Of a stretch of DNA of 42,146 bases, positions 18,293 to 26,747 are shown piece by piece. The stretch lies in contig JAEXMK010000081.1 of the NCBI GenBank assembly GCA_023444445.1, forward strand, positions 1-42,146. The letters run 5' to 3'. The notes below the pieces were generated by a model. That model did not search any database. It was not told the DNA's origin and saw nothing but the letters and a program-made list of their open reading frames with translations. A program made the position numbers and the translations under genes. Source of the DNA: Pseudomonadota bacterium (GTDB taxonomy: Bacteria > Pseudomonadota > Alphaproteobacteria > Rhizobiales > Rhizobiaceae). The stretch's first letter is position 1. Every line of letters begins with the position of its first letter.

Positions 18293-18326
18293 ACGCCGCG
18301 TGTCTCTGGATGCGCGGCGTTTTTTG
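18293..18326 (+). terminator. Intrinsic terminator of mqo
   Basis: ACGCCGCG pairs with CGCGGCGT, followed by TTTTTTG. It lies 25 bases after the mqo stop codon. Confidence 0.9.
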
Positions 18327-18392
18327 TTGGAAAAAGACGCAAATTTCCAATTATTCTATCATTTTTCGAATCCCACGAAGAATTTGATAGCT

Positions 18393-19115
18393 ATGAATAA
18401 AGTGCCGAAAAAGAAGAAACGAGTACTTCTTACAAAAAATGAAGCGATGACCCGCGTGGATAAGATGATACCGATCTTGTATCGAAACGTCGTCAACGCA
18501 CTTCGTATCGAAGCCACGATGGAAACCGGTAACGCTCTAATCCAGAGCATGGACGACAAAAGTTTTCCCGGCGCCGATGCATTTAACACAATAATGCAAA
18601 GCCTTGCGTTTGATTTGGCGATGCACCTCGCCCGTCTCTACGATGTCGGTGTCAGGAGTCGACACGTTAATTCTCGAGACGTTGCCTCAATTCCACTTGC
18701 AATTAGATTGCTACGCCAAAAACGATGCAAAAGGGAACTTAAAGCCCGTGCACGCAACTGGCTCCCTCACGACAAATCGCTTGCAAATGTTTTCGAACAA
18801 GACTGTTCTAGTGCTTTAGAAAGAGCTTCTGACTGCTATTCTAATACATTCAAGGGCCCCTTCGGGAGAAGTGGCCTTAAGACGCTAAAAACGTTCCGCG
18901 ATACGTTTATGGCACACTCGTTAATGACGGACGCGAATGCGAGGCCTATCTATAACCAATTATTTAGGCTGACCGATTGTGCTCGAGATTTCGTGGAGGA
19001 CGCCCGATTGGCAGTTAGCGGTGACAATTCTAGCTTGAAAGAAAGAGAAGAAATTTTTTCGAAACACGCGCAAATGTTTTGGCAAATGGCTCTACTCGGC
19101 AAGCAAAACGAAGAT
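18393..19115 (+). CDS. HEPN-domain protein, AbiU2-like (putative defence or toxin gene)
   Basis: A 241-residue, lysine- and arginine-rich helical protein. The segment LKTLKTFRDTFMAHSL contains R169-x5-H175 (RDTFMAH), the Rx4-6H signature of HEPN ribonucleases. The overall pattern (helix-rich, conserved R...H late in the protein, LAFDLAMHLARLYD in the middle) resembles the HEPN fold of AbiU2-type abortive-infection proteins; this is recognition by eye. The N-terminus is very basic (MNKVPKKKKR). The gene is clearly richer in A and T than its neighbours and sits between the mqo terminator and the 3' end of tRNA-Gln, suggesting acquisition by transfer. The stop falls at 19116-19118. No ribosome site stronger than GAAG is seen, so expression is uncertain. 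Confidence 0.65.
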
Positions 19116-19127
19116 TGAACTCAATAA

Positions 19128-19202
19128 TGGCTGGGGCGCCAGGATTCGAACCTGGGAATGCCGGTACCAAAAACCGGTGCCTTACCGCTTGGCGACGCCC
19201 CA
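19128..19202 (-). tRNA. tRNA-Gln (anticodon TTG)
   Basis: On the minus strand, TGGGGCG pairs with CGCCCCA, and the anticodon stem CCGGT/ACCGG frames TTTTGGT with anticodon TTG. The T-arm is CCAGG-TTCGAAT-CCTGG, the discriminator is G and CCA is encoded, giving 75 bases. Confidence 0.97.
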
Positions 19203-19405
19203 ACAGGGCAGCGAGAGCGAAACGCCGCTGCCTGAACCGCGCCTGATTAGCAAAGCCGGACGGGCGCGGCAATGACCCGGCGACCAATTTTTTCACAAAA
19301 TACAAGCTTTTTGGGTGCCCGGCCGCGGGCGGCATGATACGGCTTGGCGATTGTGCGGCGGGCGCCGTCGGCACGGGCGGCATGGCATTCATTCAGGAGG
19401 TCTCG

Positions 19406-20314
19406 ATGGCGGACCCGGCATTCGATCTCGATTTCAAGCCGGCCTATGGCGAGGCGGTTCCTGTGGCCCCGCTTGTCCAGCGTATCACCGTCAACAATCC
19501 TTCCGCCTTCACCTTCCATGGCACCAATACCTATATCGTCGGCGACCGTTCCGTCGCCGTCATCGATCCCGGCCCGGAGGATGAGGCGCATTTTCGGGCG
19601 CTGATGGCCGCGCTCGAGGGCCGCGAAGTCACGCACATCTTCGTCAGCCACACCCATCGCGATCATTCGCCGCTTGCCCGCAGGCTGGCGCAGGCGACCG
19701 GGGCGCTGACGGTGGCGGAAGGCCCGCACCGCGCCGCCCGGCCACTGCATGTGGGCGAGACCAATCCCTTTGCCGAAAGTTCCGATATGGCTTTCGTGCC
19801 TGACATTGCGCTGGGCGACGGCCAGAGCCTTTCCGGTGATGGCTGGACATTGACGGCGCTGCATACGCCGGGCCACACGGCCAACCACGCCGCCTTTGCG
19901 CTTGAGGGCAGCGGCATCGTCTTTTCGGCCGATCACGTCATGGCCTGGGCCACCACCATCGTCGCACCGCCGGATGGGGCGATGAGCGACTACATGGCTT
20001 CACTGGAGCGGTTGCTGACCCGCGACGACCGGTTGTTCCTGCCCGGCCATGGCGGCCCGGTCACCGATCCCGCCGCCTTCATGCGGGGTTTGCGCGCCCA
20101 CCGCCGCATGCGGGAAAAGGCGGTTCTGAAGCGGATCAGGGAGGGCGACAGGCTGATTGCCGATATGGTGAAGTTGATTTATGCCAGCACCGACAAGCGC
20201 CTGCATGGGGCGGCCGCACTTTCCGTGCTGGCGCATATCGAGGATCTGATCGAAAAAGGCGAAGTACGGACGGATGGTGCGCCTTCGCTCACGGGTGAAT
20301 ATTTCCCGGCGTGA
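19406..20314 (+). CDS. MBL-fold metallohydrolase, LACTB2-like
   Basis: A 302-residue metallo-beta-lactamase-fold enzyme. Metal ligands are visible: HTHRDH at 82-87, histidine in LHTPGHTANH, aspartate in FSADHVMAW and histidine in LFLPGHGGPV. A C-terminal winged-helix-like tail (LHGAAALSVLAHIEDLIEKGEV) is typical of the LACTB2/glyoxylase-II group. The substrate may be a thioester or RNA; the sequence does not decide. AGGAGG seven bases before ATG 19406 fixes the start. It is convergent with the DUF1499 gene, with a palindromic repeat between them. Confidence 0.9.
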   Translation: MADPAFDLDFKPAYGEAVPVAPLVQRITVNNPSAFTFHGTNTYIVGDRSVAVIDPGPEDEAHFRALMAALEGREVTHIFVSHTHRDHSPLARRLAQATGALTVAEGPHRAARPLHVGETNPFAESSDMAFVPDIALGDGQSLSGDGWTLTALHTPGHTANHAAFALEGSGIVFSADHVMAWATTIVAPPDGAMSDYMASLERLLTRDDRLFLPGHGGPVTDPAAFMRGLRAHRRMREKAVLKRIREGDRLIADMVKLIYASTDKRLHGAAALSVLAHIEDLIEKGEVRTDGAPSLTGEYFPA

Positions 20315-20394
20315 TGGCGTTTTAATCTGCGAATTCTCAAGATGCTTTCAAGCTCGCCGCCCGTTTGATGGAGACGAGCGAGTGCCACCTGCTT

Positions 20395-20512
20395 CTTCTC
20401 CCCGCCGGGGAGAAGTCCGCGGCAGCGGGATGAGGGGGCAAGCTCTCGGAAAATCTCCCCCGTTGCCCCCTCATCCGACCCTTCGGGCCACCTTCTCCCC
20501 GGCGGGGAGAAG
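20395..20512 (+). repeat. 118-bp palindromic element of a second family (CTTCTCCCC arms)
   Basis: Two self-complementary arms, CTTCTCCCCGCCGGGGAGAAG-like at 20395-20415 and 20492-20512, flank a core. In the core GGATGAGGGGGCAA is mirrored by TTGCCCCCTCATCC. The sequence resembles rhizobial intergenic mosaic elements (RIME) as I recall them. It lies between convergent genes. Confidence 0.88.
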
Positions 20513-20568
20513 AAACGAGCGGCGACGTCGCGATCCATTCGGCCGACGTGTAGCTTTGCCTTCTAGCC

Positions 20569-21492
20569 TCAATTATCGTTGAGACCCTGCATCTCCGCAT
20601 CCAGCGCATCGAGATAGGCCTCGGCAATCGCCGCGCCCATGCCAAGATCATGCGGGCCGTAGCGGGAGGCGACGCGTATGTCGACGATCGTGGTCTCGGC
20701 CTCTTCCTTCAGGCGGATGAGGATATCGAAACGCAGGCCCCAGATGCGGGTGCGGGTTTCACCCTGCATCAGCACCACGCCGCTACCGTTGAAGAAGGTG
20801 GGTAGCGGCGCATCAGTCGGGCGGGCCATGGGCACGGGCACGATGGAGGGCAGATCTTCCACCGGCGCATCTTCCGTGGGCTGCTGCTGCCTGTCCTGTG
20901 GCGGCACCCCGACGGAGGGGGCATCTTCCACGCCAATCACACCCTTCGTATGGGTGATGCGGATGGATTGGGCAGCCGCCATTTTTTTGGCGGCAGCGTA
21001 GATGCGGTCTATCGCGCCTTCATAACGGCGTCCGGCAAGGCTGGCATAGGCCTCCATCTGTGCATCGCGGTCAGCCTTGGTAATGGTTGCGGGCCGCACG
21101 AGCCATTGCTGATTGGCCGCTGGTGTCGCCAGCCACTCCGGCACGTCGCTCAGGTCAGTGGAAATGTCGTAAATCTTCGGCTGCTGCCAATAAAGAAAGG
21201 CGCCGTAGCCGACAACGCCGAGCGGCAGGGCCGAGAGAAGCAACGCCGCCAGCGCCGAAAGCCCGCCGCGTGCGCCTTTGGTCCAAAGCCGCTCAAGGCC
21301 GATCAGCGCCAGAAGCACGGCGATAAAAGCGATACCGGCGGCAATGAGGAGCAGCCCGACAAGATCAGGCGTCGTCAGCGGTCCGAAACGGTGGATACCG
21401 GCGGCGATGAGAAAAAGCGCCAACGCCGTAAGGCCCAGATAGCGGGACAGATAGGCTGCAACCGAAAAAGGCCGGACGAAACGCACAGTCAT
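20569..21492 (-). CDS. DUF1499-domain membrane protein
   Basis: A 307-residue protein. Three transmembrane helices occupy the N-terminal third (YLGLTALALFLIAAGIH, LVGLLLIAAGIAFIAVLLAL and LSALAALLLSALPLGVVGYG). The C-terminal part matches the DUF1499 pattern (YDISTDLSDVPEW, RIWGLRFDILIRLKEE, IVDIRVASRYGPHDLGMGAAIAEAYL), interrupted by a proline-rich insert around residues 195-230. The soluble domain probably faces the periplasm. The function of the family is unknown to me. The start codon has no strong ribosome site. Confidence 0.85.
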   Translation of the reverse strand: MTVRFVRPFSVAAYLSRYLGLTALALFLIAAGIHRFGPLTTPDLVGLLLIAAGIAFIAVLLALIGLERLWTKGARGGLSALAALLLSALPLGVVGYGAFLYWQQPKIYDISTDLSDVPEWLATPAANQQWLVRPATITKADRDAQMEAYASLAGRRYEGAIDRIYAAAKKMAAAQSIRITHTKGVIGVEDAPSVGVPPQDRQQQPTEDAPVEDLPSIVPVPMARPTDAPLPTFFNGSGVVLMQGETRTRIWGLRFDILIRLKEEAETTIVDIRVASRYGPHDLGMGAAIAEAYLDALDAEMQGLNDN

Positions 21493-22026
21493 GGAAGCGG
21501 ATATCCGTTAGATCGCATTGGCTAAAAAGCGTTGCACCCGAATTCTGGCAGGGAATCACCTGCATATGATGTCATAGACCGGATTTGCGGCGAGGAAAAC
21601 AAAGGAGGGAGCCGATCTGCGGGTAAAGCGCGCTCATGACCTCCGAAGACCTCCTTTCCGTCATGCCGGCCGATCCACTTCCGTCCCGGTTAAATTTCCG
21701 GACAAGGCACTGTCTCCTGGAAGAGGTGACGAAGGGTGAACATTCACTCAAGATCATCCGTGGCTTTGTGTCACTGCTGTCCAAGGATGACGTCGGCGCA
21801 ATTGGTATGACTTTCCTTCCCGACGGGCTGATACGCCCCGGCAAAAGAAGCGGGAATATTTTTCCGCATCGTAAAAGCCCAAGAGAATAATTCCCCGATA
21901 ATGAAACAAATACGCAAGTCCATCCCTTAATTGCTGAGGAAATCGGCGTATTGTCGGCGACCTCCCTCGAGAATGGGTGTAAAAAGTGCAACATCCTCGT
22001 TTCCTTGCACAATAAAGAGACAGGTC
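21493..22026. other. Gene-free gap with a probable decayed repeat
   Basis: This 534-base gap lies between divergent genes. CCGTCATGCCGGCC near 21658 and GGTATGACTTTCC near 21806 resemble the outer ends of the CCGG-arm mosaic element, but the core is unrecognisable. Open frames crossing it on either strand lack ribosome sites. The part next to 22027 must hold the symporter promoter. Confidence 0.4.
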
Positions 22027-23391
22027 ATGTCACAGACAACGACGTCCGCCGGCCGCTCCGGGCCGAAACCCTTTTATCGCAATTTCGGCTTTCAGGTTCT
22101 GATTGCCATGGTCATTGGCCTGCTGCTCGGCCTTGTTGCGCGCAACATTGGCCCCGACTCTGCTGGCAGCGCGAACTGGCTTTCGGTAACGCTGCAGACC
22201 ATCGGCAGCATTTTCGTGCAGCTTTTGCGCGCGCTGGTGCCGCCGCTGATATTCACGGCCATCGTGGCATCCATCGCCAATCTCAAGAACCTCTCCAATG
22301 CGGCGAAGCTCGTCTGGCAGACGCTTTTGTGGTTTGCCATCACCGCGCTGATCGCCGTGGTCATCGGCATCGTACTCGGCCTCGTCATTCAGCCGGGCGT
22401 CAACACGGCAATTGCCAATACGGCAGCGGCGGCCCCCTCCTCCACCGGTTCTTGGCTGGATTTCCTCAAAGGTCTCGTTCCGGCAAACGTCTTCGGTCTC
22501 GAAGCCTCTACCAAAATCAACAATGGTTCCGGCAGCACCTCGCTGAATTTCAACGTTCTGCAGCTGCTGGTGATATCGATTGCCTTTGGCGTCGCGGCCC
22601 TGAAAGCCGGCAAGGCGGCGGAGCCGTTCCTCGCCTTCAACCAGTCGCTGCTCGCCATCGTGCGGAAAATCCTGTGGTGGGTCATCCGCCTCACCCCCAT
22701 CGGCACCATCGGTCTGCTTGGCCGTGCGGTTGACCAATATGGCTGGACGACGCTGTCGCAGCTCAGCTGGTATGCGGCGGCGGTGTATATCGGTCTGGCG
22801 CTGGTGCTCTTCGTGGTCTATCCGGCGTTGCTTCTGGCGCATGGCCTGAAGCCTTCGCGGTTCTTTGCGGGCGCATGGCCAGCCATCCAGCTCGCCTTCG
22901 TGTCGCGTTCCTCCATCGGCACCCTTCCCGTCACCGAAACCGTGACGGAAAAAAGCCTTGGCGTGCCGCGCGAATATGCCGCCTTCTCCGTGCCGCTCGG
23001 CGCCACCACCAAGATGGACGGCTGCGCCGCGATCTACCCGGCGATTTCGGCGATCTTCATCGCGCAGTTCTTCCAGGTGCCGCTCGGCATTCAGGAATAT
23101 GTGCTGATCGTTTTCGTCTCGGTGCTGGGTTCTGCCGCAACAGCGGGTCTCACGGGTGCTGTGGTGATGCTGACGCTGACGCTCTCCACACTCGGCCTGC
23201 CGCTGGAAGGCGTGGGCCTGCTGCTCGCCATCGACCCGATCCTGGACATGGGCCGCACGGCGGTCAACGTCGCTGGACAGGCGCTGGTGCCGACCATCGT
23301 CGCCAAGCGTGAGGGTATTCTGAATGAAGCCGTCTATAACAACGCCAAGGATATCGACGCGCTCGATGACCGGGACGTTGTGACGGCCTGA
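22027..23391 (+). CDS. Dicarboxylate/amino-acid:cation symporter (DAACS family)
   Basis: A 454-residue inner-membrane transporter of the GltP/DctA/GltPh fold with about eight transmembrane helices and two re-entrant hairpins. Family signatures are the serine-rich hairpin LAFVSRSSIGTLPVT and the helix-7/8 region VPLGATTKMDGCAAIYPAI and IDPILDMGRTAVNV. It would import glutamate, aspartate or C4-dicarboxylates with sodium or protons; TTKMDG (where NMDGT is usual) and DMGRT are near-canonical. The substrate is not fixed by the sequence. The ATG at 22027 is chosen over upstream frames since the membrane domain begins soon after. A hairpin follows the stop. Confidence 0.9.
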   Translation: MSQTTTSAGRSGPKPFYRNFGFQVLIAMVIGLLLGLVARNIGPDSAGSANWLSVTLQTIGSIFVQLLRALVPPLIFTAIVASIANLKNLSNAAKLVWQTLLWFAITALIAVVIGIVLGLVIQPGVNTAIANTAAAAPSSTGSWLDFLKGLVPANVFGLEASTKINNGSGSTSLNFNVLQLLVISIAFGVAALKAGKAAEPFLAFNQSLLAIVRKILWWVIRLTPIGTIGLLGRAVDQYGWTTLSQLSWYAAAVYIGLALVLFVVYPALLLAHGLKPSRFFAGAWPAIQLAFVSRSSIGTLPVTETVTEKSLGVPREYAAFSVPLGATTKMDGCAAIYPAISAIFIAQFFQVPLGIQEYVLIVFVSVLGSAATAGLTGAVVMLTLTLSTLGLPLEGVGLLLAIDPILDMGRTAVNVAGQALVPTIVAKREGILNEAVYNNAKDIDALDDRDVVTA

Positions 23392-23408
23392 CGTTAGTTC
23401 ATATGAAG

Positions 23409-23432
23409 GGCGGTCGCAGTTCTGCGACCGCC
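23409..23432 (+). terminator. Hairpin after the symporter gene
   Basis: GGCGGTCGCAG and CTGCGACCGCC form a perfect 11-pair stem with a two-base loop, with GAAGG/CCTTC extending it. The U-run is poor, so it may act by stabilising the mRNA. Confidence 0.7.
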
Positions 23433-23542
23433 ATCCTTCCAATGCAACTTTCCGCCCAACGCGGCTTTTCCCCGTATCAAAACAGGCGTATCAATCGCGG
23501 CAATAAAACCGCCGTACGGCTGTCATATCAGGGAGAAACAAG

Positions 23543-23815
23543 ATGCGTGTTTCCATCGTCCTAGGTTCGCTTGCAGCCCTTGTGGCGCTCACCGCCTGCC
23601 AGACGCTGACACCGGAAGAGCGCAGGGCGCGGGATGAGGCGACATGCCGGGGGTATGGTTTCCGCCCCGGCACGGACCCGATGGCCGGTTGCCTTCTCGA
23701 TCTGGAAATGGACCGTCGCGCCGATAACCGTGCCTGGCAGGCGCAGATGAACCGCGACATGTTCTACCGGCCGGTCGTTGTCGAGCGTCAGATCATCGTC
23801 CGACAGAACCCCTGA
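23543..23815 (+). CDS. Small predicted lipoprotein
   Basis: A 90-residue protein with a lipobox LTAC (lipidated C19) and two further cysteines (C35, C50) in CRGYGFRPGTDPMAGCLLDLEMDRR, split here by eye as C-x14-C. This GF-x-PGT pattern is common in small alphaproteobacterial lipoproteins of unknown role, as far as I recall. GGGAG lies seven bases before the ATG. Its last 23 bases overlap the end of ppdK on the other strand. Confidence 0.85.
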   Translation: MRVSIVLGSLAALVALTACQTLTPEERRARDEATCRGYGFRPGTDPMAGCLLDLEMDRRADNRAWQAQMNRDMFYRPVVVERQIIVRQNP

Positions 23816-26519
23816 CCGGAATGAAAGCGACGTTGCTTGCCACCTGCCCCTCCTTCGCCTGCGCCGCAAGCGTTGCCTGCGCGGCGGCCAGACGGGCGAT
23901 CGGCACGCGGAAGGGCGAGCAGGACACGTAGTCGAGATCCGCATCCTCGCAGAAATGGATCGAGGCCGGATCGCCGCCATGTTCGCCGCAGATGCCGAGC
24001 TTCAGTTCCGGCCGTGTCTGGCGGCCGCGTTCGGCGGCGATGCGGATCAGTTCCCCCACCCCGTCGAAGTCCAGCGAGATGAACGGGTCGCGTTCAATGA
24101 TGCCCTTGCGCTGATAGGTATTGATAAACCGCGCCGCATCGTCACGGGAAATGCCGAAGGTCGTCTGCGTCAGGTCATTGGTGCCGAAGGAGAAGAATTC
24201 CGCGGCTTCCGCAATCACATGGGCACGCAATGCAGCGCGTGGCAGTTCGATCATGGTGCCGGTCAGATATTCGATCTCCATGCCCGTTTCCTGCGCCACC
24301 GCAGCGGCAACGCCGTCGATGACCTCGGTGACGTAATCCAGTTCCGAACGCAGGCCGACCAGTGGCACCATGATCTCAGGCACGACCGGTGCGCCGGTGA
24401 TGCGCGCCGCCTCAACGGCGGCTTCAAAAATGGCCCGGGCCTGCATTTCCGCGATCTCGGGATAGGAGATCGCCAAACGGCAGCCGCGATGCCCGAGCAT
24501 GGGGTTGAATTCGTGCAGCGCATCCAGCCGCTGGCGAAACACCGTTTGCGGCATGCCCATGGCGGCGGCGACCTCGACGATCTCGCCATCGGTCTTCGGC
24601 AGGAATTCGTGCAGCGGCGGGTCAAGCAGGCGGATCGTTACCGGCAGGCCATGCATGATCTGGAACAGTTCGGTGAAATCCGAGCGCTGCATCGGCAGAA
24701 GCTCATCGAGCGCTGCCCGCCTGCCCTTTTCGCTTTCGGCGAGGATCATCTCGCGCATCACATGGATGCGGTCACCTTCGAAGAACATATGTTCGGTGCG
24801 GCAGAGGCCAATGCCTTCAGCACCGAAGGCGCGGGCGGCGCGGGCGTCGGCCGGCGTATCGGCATTGGTGCGCACCGTCATGCGTCGCAGGCCATCAGCC
24901 CATTCCATCAGCTTGCCGAAATCACCCGAGAGTTCCGGCTGCGTCATCGGCACTTCGCCCTTCAGCACCCGGCCGGAAGAGCCGTCGATGGTGATGACAT
25001 CACCGCGCTTCAGCATGCAGCCGACGCCGATCAGCACCTTGTTGCGCATATCGACGCGCATGGAGCCGGCGCCGGTGACGCAGGGAATGCCCATGCCGCG
25101 CGCCACCACGGCAGCGTGGCTGGTCATGCCGCCGCGCGTCGTCAGAATGCCTTCGGCGGCATGCATGCCATGAATATCTTCCGGGCTGGTTTCGATACGC
25201 ACCAGAATGACGCGACGCCCCTCGGCTTCGGCAGCGACCGCCTCTTCCGCGGTAAAGACGATCTCGCCCGTCGCTGCCCCCGGAGAGGCCGGCAGGCCGG
25301 AGCCGATGATGGGACGCGAAATGCCGGGATCGATGGTCGGGTGCAGCAGCTGGTCAAGCGAGGAAGGCTCGATGCGGCAGACGGCCTCTTCCTGCGAGAT
25401 CAGCTTTTCCGCGACCATATCGACGGCGATCTTCATGGCGGCGCGGGTGGTGCGCTTGCCGGAGCGTGTCTGCAGCATCCAGAGCTTGCCGCGCTCGATG
25501 GTGAATTCCAGATCCTGCATGTCGCGGTAATGGGTTTCCAGCCGCTTGCAGATCGCCAGGAATTCCGAAAATGCCTCTGGCATCAGCTTTTCCATGGAAG
25601 GCTTGTCGGAGCCCGAGGCGAGGCGTGCGGCTTCTGCGATGGATTGCGGCGTGCGGATGCCCGCAACAACGTCTTCCCCCTGCGCATTGACGAGGAATTC
25701 GCCGTAAAGCTCCGCCTCGCCCGTCGAGGGATTGCGGGTGAAGGCGACACCGGTTGCCGAGGAAGAGCCGAGATTACCGAAGACCATGGCCTGCACATTG
25801 ACGGCCGTGCCCCAATCTCCCGGAATATTATGCAGGTGCCGATAAGTCACAGCGCGAGGGTTCGTCCAGCTGGCGAAAACCGCGCCGATGGCGCCCCACA
25901 GCTGGACATGACAATCCTGCGGGAAGGCTTCACCGAGTTCGTCCTCGATCAGCTTTTTATAGAGTGAAACGATGTGCTGCCATTCGACCGCCGACATGTC
26001 GGTATCATATTCATGGCCGAGGCGGCCTTTTTCGTCCTCCAGGATTTCCTCGAACATTTCATGATCGAGACCCATGACGACGTCGCCATACATCTGGATG
26101 AAACGGCGGTAGCTGTCCCAGGCAAATCGTGCATCACCCGCGTCATGGCCCAGTGCCTCCACCGTGCGGTCGTTGAGACCGAGGTTGAGGACCGTATCCA
26201 TCATGCCGGGCATGGAGGCACGCGCACCGGAACGAACGGAGAGAAGCAGCGGCGACTGGCTGCCGCCGAAGGTCTTGCCAGTGACGATCTCCATGCCGTG
26301 CAGGCCGGCCATGACCTGTAGCTTCAGTTCTTCGGGAAGATCACGGCCGTTCTTGTGATAAAGTGCGCAGGCATCGGTGATGATGGTGAGGCCGGGGGGA
26401 ACGGGTAGGCCGAGACTTGCCATTTCGGCAAGGTTTGCGCCCTTGCCGCCCAATATCGCAACGTCACCTGCCCTGCCTTCGGCAGCACCATTGCCGAAGG
26501 TATAAACCCATTTTTTCAT
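23793..26519 (-). CDS. ppdK: Pyruvate, phosphate dikinase
   Basis: A 908-residue cytosolic enzyme that interconverts pyruvate, ATP and phosphate with phosphoenolpyruvate, AMP and pyrophosphate. The N-terminal nucleotide-binding domain begins VYTFGNGAAEGRAGDVAILGGKGANLAEM. The phosphohistidine lies in RGGMTSHAAVVARGMGIPCV (about residue 455). The C-terminal PEP/pyruvate barrel contains RLLDPPLHEFLP, GHRGCRLAISYPEIAEMQ, SFGTNDLTQTTFG and GICGEHGGDP. All are intact. I chose ATG 26519 because GGAG lies upstream and MKKWVYTFG is the family start; the longer frame adds 34 atypical residues. In rhizobia this enzyme usually works beside PEP synthesis from malate. Confidence 0.96.
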   Translation of the reverse strand: MKKWVYTFGNGAAEGRAGDVAILGGKGANLAEMASLGLPVPPGLTIITDACALYHKNGRDLPEELKLQVMAGLHGMEIVTGKTFGGSQSPLLLSVRSGARASMPGMMDTVLNLGLNDRTVEALGHDAGDARFAWDSYRRFIQMYGDVVMGLDHEMFEEILEDEKGRLGHEYDTDMSAVEWQHIVSLYKKLIEDELGEAFPQDCHVQLWGAIGAVFASWTNPRAVTYRHLHNIPGDWGTAVNVQAMVFGNLGSSSATGVAFTRNPSTGEAELYGEFLVNAQGEDVVAGIRTPQSIAEAARLASGSDKPSMEKLMPEAFSEFLAICKRLETHYRDMQDLEFTIERGKLWMLQTRSGKRTTRAAMKIAVDMVAEKLISQEEAVCRIEPSSLDQLLHPTIDPGISRPIIGSGLPASPGAATGEIVFTAEEAVAAEAEGRRVILVRIETSPEDIHGMHAAEGILTTRGGMTSHAAVVARGMGIPCVTGAGSMRVDMRNKVLIGVGCMLKRGDVITIDGSSGRVLKGEVPMTQPELSGDFGKLMEWADGLRRMTVRTNADTPADARAARAFGAEGIGLCRTEHMFFEGDRIHVMREMILAESEKGRRAALDELLPMQRSDFTELFQIMHGLPVTIRLLDPPLHEFLPKTDGEIVEVAAAMGMPQTVFRQRLDALHEFNPMLGHRGCRLAISYPEIAEMQARAIFEAAVEAARITGAPVVPEIMVPLVGLRSELDYVTEVIDGVAAAVAQETGMEIEYLTGTMIELPRAALRAHVIAEAAEFFSFGTNDLTQTTFGISRDDAARFINTYQRKGIIERDPFISLDFDGVGELIRIAAERGRQTRPELKLGICGEHGGDPASIHFCEDADLDYVSCSPFRVPIARLAAAQATLAAQAKEGQVASNVAFIPVRGSVGR

Positions 26520-26747
26520 TCCACGCTCTCCACCCAGAAGCGTTGTCATTTTTCTATCATCTACAGCATTGGCAGCACGTTGGGAACGCCGCAACGCGTA
26601 GTTTACATCGCAGTGCAGCATAATTGCGGCGAATTGCGCGCCAGAATTGCCTTAAACAGGACATAACAGCAGCATTGACGCATTCGTGTAGTGCGCTGAA
26701 ACGGAGTGTTGCCTAAGCCGTTCAAATCGCCGACAAAGAGATTATTC

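Noticed and set aside
15383..19202. A genomic island between the two tRNA genes
   Set aside because: No integrase, no duplicated tRNA 3' ends and mqo is a normal core gene. Only the HEPN gene beside tRNA-Gln is atypical.
21572..22012. A 146-codon minus-strand frame in the gap before the symporter
   Set aside because: No ribosome site, no domain and atypical composition; it crosses the probable decayed repeat.
23778..25967. A 729-codon open frame on the plus strand
   Set aside because: It runs antisense to ppdK, whose motifs are all intact. Long antisense frames are a side effect of high-GC codon bias. It has no recognisable domain or ribosome site.
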